From: Streptomyces soli | GTDB taxonomy: Bacteria > Actinomycetota > Actinomycetes > Streptomycetales > Streptomycetaceae | Reading direction: 5' to 3' | Assembly: GCF_003999195.1 (NCBI RefSeq) | Contig: NZ_RJVR01000283.1 | Coordinates: forward strand, 1 to 61,260 | Length of the DNA stretch: 61,260 nt | Shown here: in pieces, positions 18,515-25,836 of the stretch | Layout of the letters: every line of letters begins with the position of its first letter | Numbering within the stretch: the stretch's first letter is position 1 | The notes under the pieces: generated by a model | The model's input: the letters and a program-made list of their open reading frames with translations, nothing else | What the model was told of the DNA's origin: nothing | Database searches by the model: none | Position numbers and translations under genes: made by a program

Positions 18515-19035
18515 GACCGCACCGCCTCCGCGAGGGCGTCGAGACGGGCGGCGGTCAGGTCGATCCACCGCAGATCCGATTCGAGGTGGAACAGGCCGTG
18601 GTCGGCAAGAAGCGCGTCGACCATGCCGCCGGCCCGCTTGATCTCCATCAGCTCGCGCATCCGCCGCAGATGGGCGGCCCGTTGGGTGTCGAGGTAGCGC
18701 GCCGCGTCGCGCCCCAGCATCAGCGCCAGCACGACCTTGGCGAACAGCACGGTCTGCAGGTGCGGTTCGGCCTCGACCGGTTCGGTCAGCCAGGCCTCGA
18801 ACTCGGTCGCTCCTTGCTCGGTGATGACGTACCGCTTGCGGTCGGGGCCGGCTCCCGCCTCCGCCTCGCCCACCACCACCTTTCCGTCCCGGGCCAGTCG
18901 GCCGAGGGTGGCGTAGACCTGCCCGGACGGGAGTGGTTTGCCGCGCCCGAAGACGGCGTCGTAGTCGCGTTTGAGGTCGTAGCCATGGCTCGGCTCTCGC
19001 TCGAGCAGGCCCAGCAGGGTCAGGGGAACACTCAT
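18511..19035 (-). CDS. PadR family regulator of the downstream ABC exporter
   Basis: 174 residues. Winged helix with EPSHGYDLKRDYDAVFG and GQVYATLGRLARDGKVV, then the C-terminal Vir_C/dimerisation helices (LFAKVVLALMLGRDAARYLDTQRAAHL). First gene of the PadR/ATPase/permease operon, an arrangement in which PadR usually represses the exporter until a drug or envelope signal binds. A dyad at 19054-19074 in its promoter is a likely operator. Confidence 0.92.
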   Translation of the reverse strand: MSVPLTLLGLLEREPSHGYDLKRDYDAVFGRGKPLPSGQVYATLGRLARDGKVVVGEAEAGAGPDRKRYVITEQGATEFEAWLTEPVEAEPHLQTVLFAKVVLALMLGRDAARYLDTQRAAHLRRMRELMEIKRAGGMVDALLADHGLFHLESDLRWIDLTAARLDALAEAVRS

Positions 19036-19050
19036 GGCGTCAACGTACTC

Positions 19051-19074
19051 TCAGCGTATACTCTGAGTCTATAC
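19051..19074. promoter_or_regulatory. candidate PadR operator
   Basis: Two overlapping dyads: CTCAG (19050-19054) with CTGAG (19062-19066), and GTATA (19056-19060) with TATAC (19070-19074). This AT-richer patch lies 16-40 bases upstream of the padR start and about 60 bases from the divergent rhomboid start. Binding is inference. Confidence 0.55.
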
Positions 19075-19133
19075 ACTCGGTGGCTAGAACTCCCGCAATC
19101 CGGGGCGCCGGTGGCTGCGTCTAGAGTGCGCGC

Positions 19134-19847
19134 GTGATGAGTGAAGCGGGTCGGAGACCGGCGGGCGGTGGGCCGGAAGGCGCGGAGCAGATGATCGCGG
19201 AGGCGCGGAAGGCGTTCTTCGTGATGTTCGGCTTCCTGGCGGTCGTGTGGGCGGTACAGCTCGCCAACTGGGCGCAGCAGTACGGCCTTTCCCGGGACTA
19301 CGGTCTGGTCTCCGGCAACCTCGGGACGCTGCCCGACCTCCTCACCGCGCCCCTGCTGCACTGGAGTTGGGCGCACATCGAGAGCAACTCCGGGCCGCTG
19401 TTCATCTTCGGCTTCCTCGCCGCGTACCGGGGCGTGGCCCGCTTTCTGGGTCTGACACTGCTGGTCGCCATGACGAGCGGGCTGACGGTGTGGCTCTTCG
19501 AGCGCGGGAGTGTCGAGACGGTCGGCGCCAGCGGGCTGATCTTCGGGTACTTCGGATACGTGGTCGTGCGCGGGCTCTTCGACCGGCATCTCATCGACAC
19601 GCTCATCGGCGTCGTCATGGCCGGCTCCTTCGCGTACATGCTCACGGTGGCCGTGCCCGGCACCCCCGGGGTGAGCTGGCTCGGGCACCTCGGCGGCCTG
19701 GTCGGCGGCGTGGTCGGGGCGTGGGTGTTCCGGGACCGGCGGGGCGGGCGAGCCATAGAGCCGGCGCGGGCCGCGCCGGTCGGGGGTCCGGGCAATCCGC
19801 GCTCCGACCTGCACAAGGAGCTGGGCGATCTGGGGCTGCTGGACTGA
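19134..19847 (+). CDS. rhomboid family intramembrane serine protease
   Basis: 237 residues with about six membrane helices. The catalytic Ser is in VGASGLIFGYFGY and the catalytic His in WLGHLGGLVGG. HWSWAHIESNSGPLF is the conserved L1/helix-2 HxxxN region. It cleaves membrane proteins within the bilayer; substrates unknown. TAGAGT (19122-19127) sits seven bases before the GTG at 19134, so the mRNA is probably leaderless. The next codon is ATG, an alternative start. The C-terminal tail is cytoplasmic. Confidence 0.9.
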   Translation: MMSEAGRRPAGGGPEGAEQMIAEARKAFFVMFGFLAVVWAVQLANWAQQYGLSRDYGLVSGNLGTLPDLLTAPLLHWSWAHIESNSGPLFIFGFLAAYRGVARFLGLTLLVAMTSGLTVWLFERGSVETVGASGLIFGYFGYVVVRGLFDRHLIDTLIGVVMAGSFAYMLTVAVPGTPGVSWLGHLGGLVGGVVGAWVFRDRRGGRAIEPARAAPVGGPGNPRSDLHKELGDLGLLD

Positions 19848-19922
19848 TCAGTTCGCGGCAGCCCGCCTAGGTACGGGCCGTGGCGCGGGAGCTGCACTAC
19901 CCGGGCGGCCGACACGCTGCGG

Positions 19923-20237
19923 ATGGAGGGGACAGCGTTGGTGCTGCATGTGCGGGGCGTTGTTCTGCCGGAGCGGGTGGAGCGCGTCCTCGCCGGGACC
20001 GACAGTCTCCCGTGCGGCACAGTCGCGGGCGAGGCCGCCTGGCTGGCCCGGGCCGGCCTTCCGGCGGAAGCGGCGGTCGGGGCGGCGTCGTGGTCCGCGC
20101 GGTCATGGCTCGGGTTGCCAGGGCTGGTTGAGGGAGCACCGGCAGATCTGGTGGCGTTCGACGTGGACCCGACCCTGACCCCGGAGGCGCTGACCCGCCC
20201 CAGCCGAGTCATTCTCCGAGGGCGCGTAGTGGCCTGA
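19923..20237 (+). pseudogene. amidohydrolase with large internal deletion
   Basis: 104 codons that join the two ends of an amidohydrolase. The first ~12 residues after MEGTA (LVLHVRGVVLPE) look like the usual N-terminal strand. They run straight into RVERVLAGTDS, the C-terminal metal-site Asp region, then WLGLPGLVEGAPADLVAFDVDP and the terminal strand VILRGRVVA. Family members are about 350-400 residues, so some 270 residues with the metal-binding HxH and catalytic core are missing. The deletion kept frame. A functional product is very unlikely. Confidence 0.75.
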
Positions 20238-20470
20238 CGCGGGCGGCGACGGGGTGACGCCGGCTCCGAAGGGTCGGACGTGCTCGGGCTCGAAGCCGGC
20301 GAGGAGTTCTTCCAGGGCGTGCTGGTCAGGGCCGATGAAGGGGTCGGCGGGGGGGACGGTGGCACCGGTGGAGGGGCCCGTCCTGTGGTGCGTGCGGCAG
20401 ACGTCACTACTTCAGCAGGGCGGCGGATGACGCTCGCGTCGGCCGGCGCTCTGCTCGGGCGTCCGGGCGG
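20238..20470. other. degenerate non-coding region
   Basis: No gene with support. A stretch on the minus strand (about 20238-20345) reads DPFIGPDQHALEELLAGFEPEHVRPF, which has coding-like composition and may be another gene fragment. I could not assign a family. Confidence 0.4.
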
Positions 20471-20542
20471 GGCCATAACGCCGTGTGTCTGGAGAACGGC
20501 GACGGCTTCGAGGTCGAACTCGTGGCTCAGCCCGGCAGTTGA
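20471..20542 (+). pseudogene. possible C-terminal remnant of a glyoxalase/VOC protein
   Basis: 24 codons ending in TGA at 20540-20542 read GHNAVCLENGDGFEVELVA plus five residues. This matches the usual last strand of VOC family proteins (DPDGxxxEL with the metal-binding Glu). Nothing recognisable precedes it. It overlaps the end of the minus-strand remnant 20527-20802. Confidence 0.4.
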
Positions 20543-20802
20543 GCGGCCTGGCCCTGGAGGTGGGCGCGCTCGGGGAGGCTGGAGGTGCGGCGGGCGGCGA
20601 GGAGGTAGGAGGCCGTCGCCCGCACCGTCCGGCCGAGCCCGGGGTGGGCCAGGCCCACGCCCTGGACGAACTCGCCGGAGGCGATGAGGTCGTCGTTCAA
20701 CTCGCCCATGAAGTCCCGCATCGCGGCGAGGTCCGTCTCGGGCCAGGTGTCCATCTCGCCGTAGGCCTTCTCGTTGCCGAAGATCAGGAGCATGTACTTC
20801 AT
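20527..20802 (-). pseudogene. YCII/DGPF protein fused by deletion to a sigma-factor C-terminus
   Basis: 91 codons. From the ATG at 20802 it reads a typical YCII start (MKYMLLIFGNEKAYGEMD) up to GLAHPGLGRTVRA. The expected TDGPF motif and rest of the domain are missing. Instead the frame continues ASYLLAARRTSSLPERAHLQ, resembling the last helix of ECF42-type sigma factors, which are normally encoded just downstream of DGPF genes. The simplest reading is one deletion spanning the end of a DGPF gene and most of its sigma gene. Confidence 0.65.
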
Positions 20803-20888
20803 GGCGTGTGCACCTCTCGTGCGCTCGGGGCGCCCCGGGTGGGGTGCCTCTCGCGGGAGACGTCGGAGCCGTCGGCTCGCTTTCGACA

Positions 20889-21836
20889 CTACGCGTCGAA
20901 AAGAGCGCTCACCGATTCTCCGTTGTGGATCCGCCGCATGGCCTCGGCGAGGGCGGGCGCGATCGACAGCACCCGCAGCTTGTCCGTCCGCTCGCCGTCA
21001 GGCACGGGCACCGTGTCCGTGCAGACGATCTCCAGGACGTCCGGCTGGGAGCCGATCCGCTTGAGGGCGCCGTCGGCGAACAGGCCGTGCGTGCAGGCCA
21101 CGCGGACGGAGGCGACGCCGGTCTCCCGGAGCCGGTCCAGCAGTTCCAGCACGGTGCTGCCCTTGGCGATCTCGTCGTCCAGCACGATCACATCGCGCCC
21201 GGCGACCTCACCGATCACCGCGGAGATGCTGACCCGGTCGTCGGCGAACCGCTGCTTCGCCCCGGCGGCGACCGGCACGCCGAGGAGCCGGGCGAAGGCG
21301 GCGGCCTCCTTGGCATTGCCCAGGTCGGGAGAGACGACGACGGCGTTGCTGAGGTCGTACTGTGCGAAGTGCGCGGCCAGCTCCCGCAGGGCGTGCAGGT
21401 GGTCGACGGGGACGCTGAAGAAGCCGTGGACCTGCGGCGAGTGCAGCGTCATGGCCAGCACGCGGTTCGCGCCGGCGGTCGCCATGAGGTCGGCGACCAG
21501 ACGCCCTCCGATGGAGATGCGGGGGGCGTCCTTCTTGTCGGAGCGCGCGTAGGAGTAGTGCGGCATGACGACGGTCGTACGGGCGGCGGAGGCGCCGCGC
21601 GCGGCGTCCAGCATCAGCAGCAGCTCGACGAGGTGCTCCTGCACGGGGCGGACGAGCGGCTGGACGATGAAGACGTCGCGCTCGCGGCAGTTGGCCTGGA
21701 GCTGCACTTCGAGGCAGTCGTTGGCGAAGCGGTCGACGCGCACCGGGTGGAGGGGCACGCCGAGGTGAGCGCAGATGGCGGCGGCCAGCTCGGGGTGGGC
21801 ACTGCCGCTGAAGACGGCGATGTCTCGCTCTCGCAC
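20889..21836 (-). CDS. prs: ribose-phosphate pyrophosphokinase paralogue
   Basis: 315 residues; PRPP synthase makes phosphoribosyl pyrophosphate from ribose 5-phosphate and ATP. The N-terminal half (DIAVFSGSAHPELAAAI, VFIVQPLVRPVQEHLVELLL, PHYSYARSDKKD) and the flexible-loop Lys/Arg (AGAKQRF) are present. The PPi loop reads SPDLGNAKEA instead of the usual SPDxGGxxRA, and the PRPP loop reads VLDDEIAKGST instead of DDMIDTGGT. This is therefore a divergent paralogue, probably not the housekeeping enzyme. The GTG at 21836 has AAAGGA nine bases upstream; a longer upstream frame is rejected. Confidence 0.85.
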   Translation of the reverse strand: MRERDIAVFSGSAHPELAAAICAHLGVPLHPVRVDRFANDCLEVQLQANCRERDVFIVQPLVRPVQEHLVELLLMLDAARGASAARTTVVMPHYSYARSDKKDAPRISIGGRLVADLMATAGANRVLAMTLHSPQVHGFFSVPVDHLHALRELAAHFAQYDLSNAVVVSPDLGNAKEAAAFARLLGVPVAAGAKQRFADDRVSISAVIGEVAGRDVIVLDDEIAKGSTVLELLDRLRETGVASVRVACTHGLFADGALKRIGSQPDVLEIVCTDTVPVPDGERTDKLRVLSIAPALAEAMRRIHNGESVSALFDA

Positions 21837-22023
21837 GGAACGGTCCTTTGCTTGGGTTGATCGTCTCGCTTTGATCGTTCGCGGCGCCGTTCGCATGCTA
21901 TCCGCAGACTCCGGGAAAAGAATTTCGGCCCTCGTGTCGATCCGCGCCGCTCCCGTTCGACGCGTATCCAGAAGCGGGGAACGCCCCCGCCGACAGGCAC
22001 AGAGCGAAGAAGGAGACAGGGCC

Positions 22024-22383
22024 ATGCGCTTCATGTCACTGATCAGGATCAACGAGGACAACGTCCCTGAGGGCGGCCCCAGCCCGGAGCTCATGGAGGA
22101 GATGGGCAAGCTCATCGAGGAGATGACCAAGGCCGGGGTGATGCTCGACACCGGCGGCCTGCGGCCCACCTCGGAGGGCACGCGCCTGCGCTGGAACCAC
22201 GGAGAGCTGACCGTGACCGACGGGCCGTTCACCGAGACGAAGGAGTTCATCGGCGGCTACGCGATCGTCCAGGCGAAGTCGAAGGAGGAGGCGATCGAGT
22301 GGACCAAGCGCTTCCTGAAGGTCCACGGCGACGAGTGGGACCTCACCTGTGAGCTCCGTCAGGTCGAGGAGGCCGAGCTCTAG
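22024..22383 (+). CDS. DGPF (YCII-domain) protein linked to an ECF sigma factor
   Basis: 119 residues with the ferredoxin-like YCII fold and the hallmark TDGPFTETKEFIGGYAI that names DGPF proteins. Such genes sit directly upstream of ECF42 sigma factors across actinobacteria, as here (sigma start at 22450). Their function is unknown, but a role as output or co-factor of the sigma factor is likely. The ATG at 22024 has AGAAGGAGA upstream. It is complete, unlike the related remnant at 20527-20802. Confidence 0.92.
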   Translation: MRFMSLIRINEDNVPEGGPSPELMEEMGKLIEEMTKAGVMLDTGGLRPTSEGTRLRWNHGELTVTDGPFTETKEFIGGYAIVQAKSKEEAIEWTKRFLKVHGDEWDLTCELRQVEEAEL

Positions 22384-22449
22384 CCCGACGGCCCCGACGG
22401 CCCCTACGGGCTCCCTGCTTGCCGCCACCCGGAGCGGCTGCTCTGATGG

Positions 22450-24378
22450 GTGGCTGTGAGCTCTGACGACGACGCCCGCCGGGCGATCGAGGCGGTGTGG
22501 CAGATCGAGTCCGCCCGAGTGATCGCCGGTGTGGCGCGGATCGTACGAGACCTCGGCATCGCCGAGGAGCTGGCGCAGGACGCTCTGGTCGCCGCCCTCG
22601 AACAGTGGCCGGAGTCAGGTGTCCCGGATAATCCGGGCGCCTGGCTCATGGCCACGGCGAAGCACCGCGCGATCGATCTCGTACGCCGCAAGGAGCGCTA
22701 CGCGCGCAAGCTCGAGGAGCTGGGCCACCGGCTGGAGGTCGAGGACCCGTCGGAGCAGGACTTCGCGGCGGCCGAGGCAGCGGCGGACGGCGACATCGAG
22801 GACGATCTGCTGCGGCTGGTGTTCACCGCCTGCCATCCGGTGCTGGCGACCGAGGCGCGGGTGGCGCTGGCCCTGCGACTGCTGGGCGGTCTGACGACTG
22901 CCGAGATCGCGCGGGCCTTCCTGGTCGCGGAGGCGACGGTCGCCCAGCGGATCGTACGGGCCAAGAAGACCCTGGCGAACGCGGGCGTGCCCTTCGAGGT
23001 GCCGCAGGGGCCGCAGCGCGGTGAGCGGCTGGCGTCGGTACTGGAGGTCATCTACCTGATTTTCAACGAGGGCTATTCGGCCACCGCAGGCGACGACATG
23101 ATGCGGCCGGCGCTCTGCGAGGACGCGCTGCGGCTCGGCCGGGTCCTCGCCGGGCTGATGCCGCAGGAGCCGGAGGTGCACGGGCTGGTCGCCCTGCTGG
23201 AGCTCCAGGCGTCCCGCTTGGCCGCCCGCACCGGGCCCTCCGGGGAGCCGGTGCTGCTGGTCGACCAGGACCGCCGCCACTGGGACCGGCTGCTCATCCG
23301 CCGCGGCTTCGCCGCCCTCGCCCGCGCCGACGCGCTCGGCGGCCCGCCCGGGCCGTACGTCCTCCAGGCCGCGGTCGCCGCCTGCCACGCGCGGGCCTTC
23401 GGCGCCGACGAGACGGACTGGCCGCGCATCGCCCAGCTCTACGAGGCCCTGTCCCGGCAGGTCGCCTCCCCGGTCGTGGAGCTCAACCGCGCCGTCGCCG
23501 TCGCGATGGCGTACGGCCCCGACGAAGGCCTCAAGCTCGTCGACGAGCTGGCCGGCGAACCCGCCCTGCGCGGCTACCACCTCCTGCCCAGCGTCCGCGG
23601 CGACCTCCTCGAACGCCTCGGCCGGCACACCGAGGCACAGGCCGAGTTCGAGCGCGCCGCCGCCCTCACCCGAAATGAGCGCGAACGGGCGCTGCTGCTC
23701 GGCCGGGCGGAGCGGGCGGCGGAGGCGGCATTCGGGGGTCTCATGGTCATCATCCTCGTGCGTGCGGCCCGTGTCCGGGGCGAGTATGGAGACATGGCCG
23801 CCAACAACAAGACCGAGATCCTGCGGATGCACGGCCTGGCCCTCGACTTCTTCTCGGCCGGTGTGCACGCCGTACGCAACGACCAGTGGGACGCCCCCAC
23901 ACCCGACACGGCGTGGTCCGTACGCGACCTGGTGAACCACCTCGTCGTCGAGCAGCTCTGGGTCCCGCCCCTGGTGCGGGACGGCAAGACCATCGCGCAG
24001 GTCGGCGACGCCTTTGAGGGCGATCAGCTCGGCGACGACCCCGTGGGCGCCTGGGACCGCGCCTCCGAGGAGGCGCGCGCCGCCTTCCGGGAGGCCGGGG
24101 CGCTCGACCGCATCGTGCACCTGTCGTACGCGGATACTCCGGGCGCCGCCTACTGCGCGCAGATGACGACCGACGCCGCCGTGCACGGCTGGGACCTGGC
24201 ACGGGCGATCGGCACGGACGAGCGGATGCCGGACGGGCTGGCCACCGCCGCCCTGCGCGAGGTGAAGCCGTACGCCTCCGAACTGCACAAGAGCGGGCTG
24301 TTCGCGCCGCCCGTCCCTCCGCCGCCGGAAGCCGACGACCAGACGAAGCTGCTGTGCCTGCTGGGCCGGAAGCCGTAG
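22450..24378 (+). CDS. ECF42-type sigma factor fused in frame to a TIGR03086-like metal-binding protein
   Basis: 642 residues. Residues 1-170 are sigma regions 2 and 4 (AEELAQDALVAALEQWP, AWLMATAKHRAIDLVRR, GGLTTAEIARAFLVAEATVAQRI). Residues about 180-420 are the helical, TPR-like DUF6596 extension of ECF42 (IYLIFNEGYSATAG, VELNRAVAVAMAYGP). A hydrophobic linker (GGLMVIILVRAARV) leads to residue 449, where a DinB-like TIGR03086/maleylpyruvate-isomerase domain starts MAANNKTEILRMHGLALDFF. The ATG at 23794 is preceded by TATGGAGAC, which could be promoter and ribosome site for a separate gene. No stop separates the two parts. Confidence 0.85.
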   Translation: MAVSSDDDARRAIEAVWQIESARVIAGVARIVRDLGIAEELAQDALVAALEQWPESGVPDNPGAWLMATAKHRAIDLVRRKERYARKLEELGHRLEVEDPSEQDFAAAEAAADGDIEDDLLRLVFTACHPVLATEARVALALRLLGGLTTAEIARAFLVAEATVAQRIVRAKKTLANAGVPFEVPQGPQRGERLASVLEVIYLIFNEGYSATAGDDMMRPALCEDALRLGRVLAGLMPQEPEVHGLVALLELQASRLAARTGPSGEPVLLVDQDRRHWDRLLIRRGFAALARADALGGPPGPYVLQAAVAACHARAFGADETDWPRIAQLYEALSRQVASPVVELNRAVAVAMAYGPDEGLKLVDELAGEPALRGYHLLPSVRGDLLERLGRHTEAQAEFERAAALTRNERERALLLGRAERAAEAAFGGLMVIILVRAARVRGEYGDMAANNKTEILRMHGLALDFFSAGVHAVRNDQWDAPTPDTAWSVRDLVNHLVVEQLWVPPLVRDGKTIAQVGDAFEGDQLGDDPVGAWDRASEEARAAFREAGALDRIVHLSYADTPGAAYCAQMTTDAAVHGWDLARAIGTDERMPDGLATAALREVKPYASELHKSGLFAPPVPPPPEADDQTKLLCLLGRKP

Positions 24379-24388
24379 GCCGCCCGCC

Positions 24389-25309
24389 TCACAGCCACAG
24401 AGCCAGGTACCGGCCCATCATGCGGAGGAAGTCGTGCGTGGCGTCGGCCGCCCCGACCGCCGGGACCAGGCCCAGCAGGAGTACGGCGAGGACGGCAGCC
24501 CGGACGGTGGGGAGCGGCGCCCTCTGAAGCGCGCTGACCCGGCGGGTGATCCCGTGCTCGGAGAAGCCGAGCGCCGCGCAGAGCGGTGCCTGGCTGCCGT
24601 GCGAGGCGAGCGCGGCCCGTGCCAGGGCCCGGGCGGCGACGCGGCGGTCGCCGGCGGCTTCGGCGGCGCGCTCGTCGGCCCAGCGCTCCAGGAGGAAGCC
24701 GATGGTGTCGCGTACCGGGATGAGCAGCGGATTGACGGCGGCGGCGACCTCCGCGAGGAGGGCGAGCCGGGAGTGACCGTGGACCAGGTGGGCGCGCTCG
24801 TGGGCGAGCAGGACCTGCCGCTCGGGCGCGTCGAGCACGGCGAGCATCCCGGTGCTGACGAGGATGCGCCCAGGCGCGTCGGGGCCGCGGAGCGGGACGG
24901 CGAAGGCCTGCGGCTGCGCGGAGGCGGCGACGATCAGCTCGGTGCCGCCGGGGTGGGAGGCGGACAGCCGCCGGAGCGCCCGCCCGGTGACGCGTACGGC
25001 GCGCAGCGTCCGCCAGAGCCGGACGACGACGGCTGTCAGGGCGGGCAGCGCGGCGATGGCGATGGCGAAAGGCACCGGCTCAGGGATGTGGAAGCGGTGC
25101 TCCCTGGCCTCGGCGACGACCGGCGGGGAATCGCCGAGGAGGGTGGCCGCGAGAAGGATCAGGCCCCAGACGGAGGCTGCGGCCGTGAGCGCGGCGGAGA
25201 CGGCGAGCGCGCGTGCGGCGGGCGCCGGCGCGAGCCGCCGGCCGACGGCCGGGCTGACGGCGGCGAGCAGCAGGGACAGGGCGAGCGGAAGGTAGACGTC
25301 GATCCTCAT
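24389..25309 (-). CDS. M56 family (BlaR1-like) membrane metalloprotease
   Basis: 306 residues with four to five membrane helices. The zinc site is HERAH in QVLLAHERAHLVHGHSRLALL, and the third ligand Glu is probably in ERWADERAAEAAG. It lacks the penicillin-binding sensor domain of true BlaR1, so the signal is unknown. The ATG at 25309 overlaps the blaI-like stop (ATGA). M56/BlaI pairs act as sensor protease and repressor. It is convergent with the sigma fusion gene, 10 bases apart. Confidence 0.92.
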   Translation of the reverse strand: MRIDVYLPLALSLLLAAVSPAVGRRLAPAPAARALAVSAALTAAASVWGLILLAATLLGDSPPVVAEAREHRFHIPEPVPFAIAIAALPALTAVVVRLWRTLRAVRVTGRALRRLSASHPGGTELIVAASAQPQAFAVPLRGPDAPGRILVSTGMLAVLDAPERQVLLAHERAHLVHGHSRLALLAEVAAAVNPLLIPVRDTIGFLLERWADERAAEAAGDRRVAARALARAALASHGSQAPLCAALGFSEHGITRRVSALQRAPLPTVRAAVLAVLLLGLVPAVGAADATHDFLRMMGRYLALWL

Positions 25310-25725
25310 GAGGCGCGGCCGCGTTCGTCCCCGGCCGTGAGGCGTTCGTCCCCGGCCGTGAGGAAGAGCCGCAGCGCCTGTTCCTCGGCCGGGCTGAGGC
25401 CGGTCACGAACTGCTGCAGTGCGGCGATGGGGTCCGGTCCCCGGTCGAGCGCCTGGTGCATGACCTCGGCGGTGAGCTGGGCCGCGTTCTTGGTCGGCCG
25501 GTAGGCACCGCGCCGGCCGTCCGCGTCGCGGCGGACCATGCCCTTGTCGTACAGGCGCTTGAGGATCGTGTGGACGGTGTTGTAGGCGAGGCCACTGCCG
25601 AGCTCGCTCTGGATGTCCGCCGGGGTGAGCGCGCGATCGGTCGCCCACAACGTGGCGAGGATTTCGCTCTCCAGTTCGCCGGGGCTGCGGCGCGCCGACT
25701 TGTCCTGGGGCTCCGTGGCTGCCAT
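25306..25725 (-). CDS. BlaI/MecI/CopY family repressor
   Basis: 139 residues with the BlaI winged helix (GELESEILATLWATDRALTPADIQSELG, LAYNTVHTILKRLYDKGMVRR) and dimerisation helices. It probably represses its own operon and the divergent gene at 25837 by binding TACA/TGTA half-sites at 25779-25810. The partner M56 protease would inactivate it on signal. The C-terminus contains a duplicated LTAGDER heptapeptide from a 21-bp tandem repeat, beyond the conserved fold. Confidence 0.92.
   Translation of the reverse strand: MAATEPQDKSARRSPGELESEILATLWATDRALTPADIQSELGSGLAYNTVHTILKRLYDKGMVRRDADGRRGAYRPTKNAAQLTAEVMHQALDRGPDPIAALQQFVTGLSPAEEQALRLFLTAGDERLTAGDERGRAS
25321..25362. repeat. 21-bp tandem duplication in the blaI-like gene
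   Basis: Two exact copies of a 21-base unit (25321-25341 and 25342-25362) add seven residues to the repressor C-terminus. It could vary between strains by slippage. Confidence 0.9.
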
Positions 25726-25778
25726 AACCGCACCTTACAGTCCGTGGGGTTCACCTTCCCGGTGCATACCCCTAGGTG

Positions 25779-25810
25779 CTGTAGGGCACCCGCTACCCTA
25801 CAGCGTGTAG
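25779..25810. promoter_or_regulatory. BlaI-type operator between divergent blaI-like and glycosyltransferase genes
   Basis: Two interlocked perfect dyads: CTGTAGGG (25779-25786) with CCCTACAG (25796-25803), and CTACA-GCG-TGTAG (25798-25810). TACA/TGTA half-sites are the known BlaI/MecI recognition element. The site is 54-85 bases from the blaI start and 27 from the ATG at 25837. It could control both genes. Confidence 0.75.
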
Positions 25811-25836
25811 TGCTCTCAATGCCGGATGGGGAAACG

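Noticed and set aside
20280..20687. 135-codon plus-strand frame
   Set aside because: Low-complexity Gly/Arg composition, no family, overlaps remnants on both strands.
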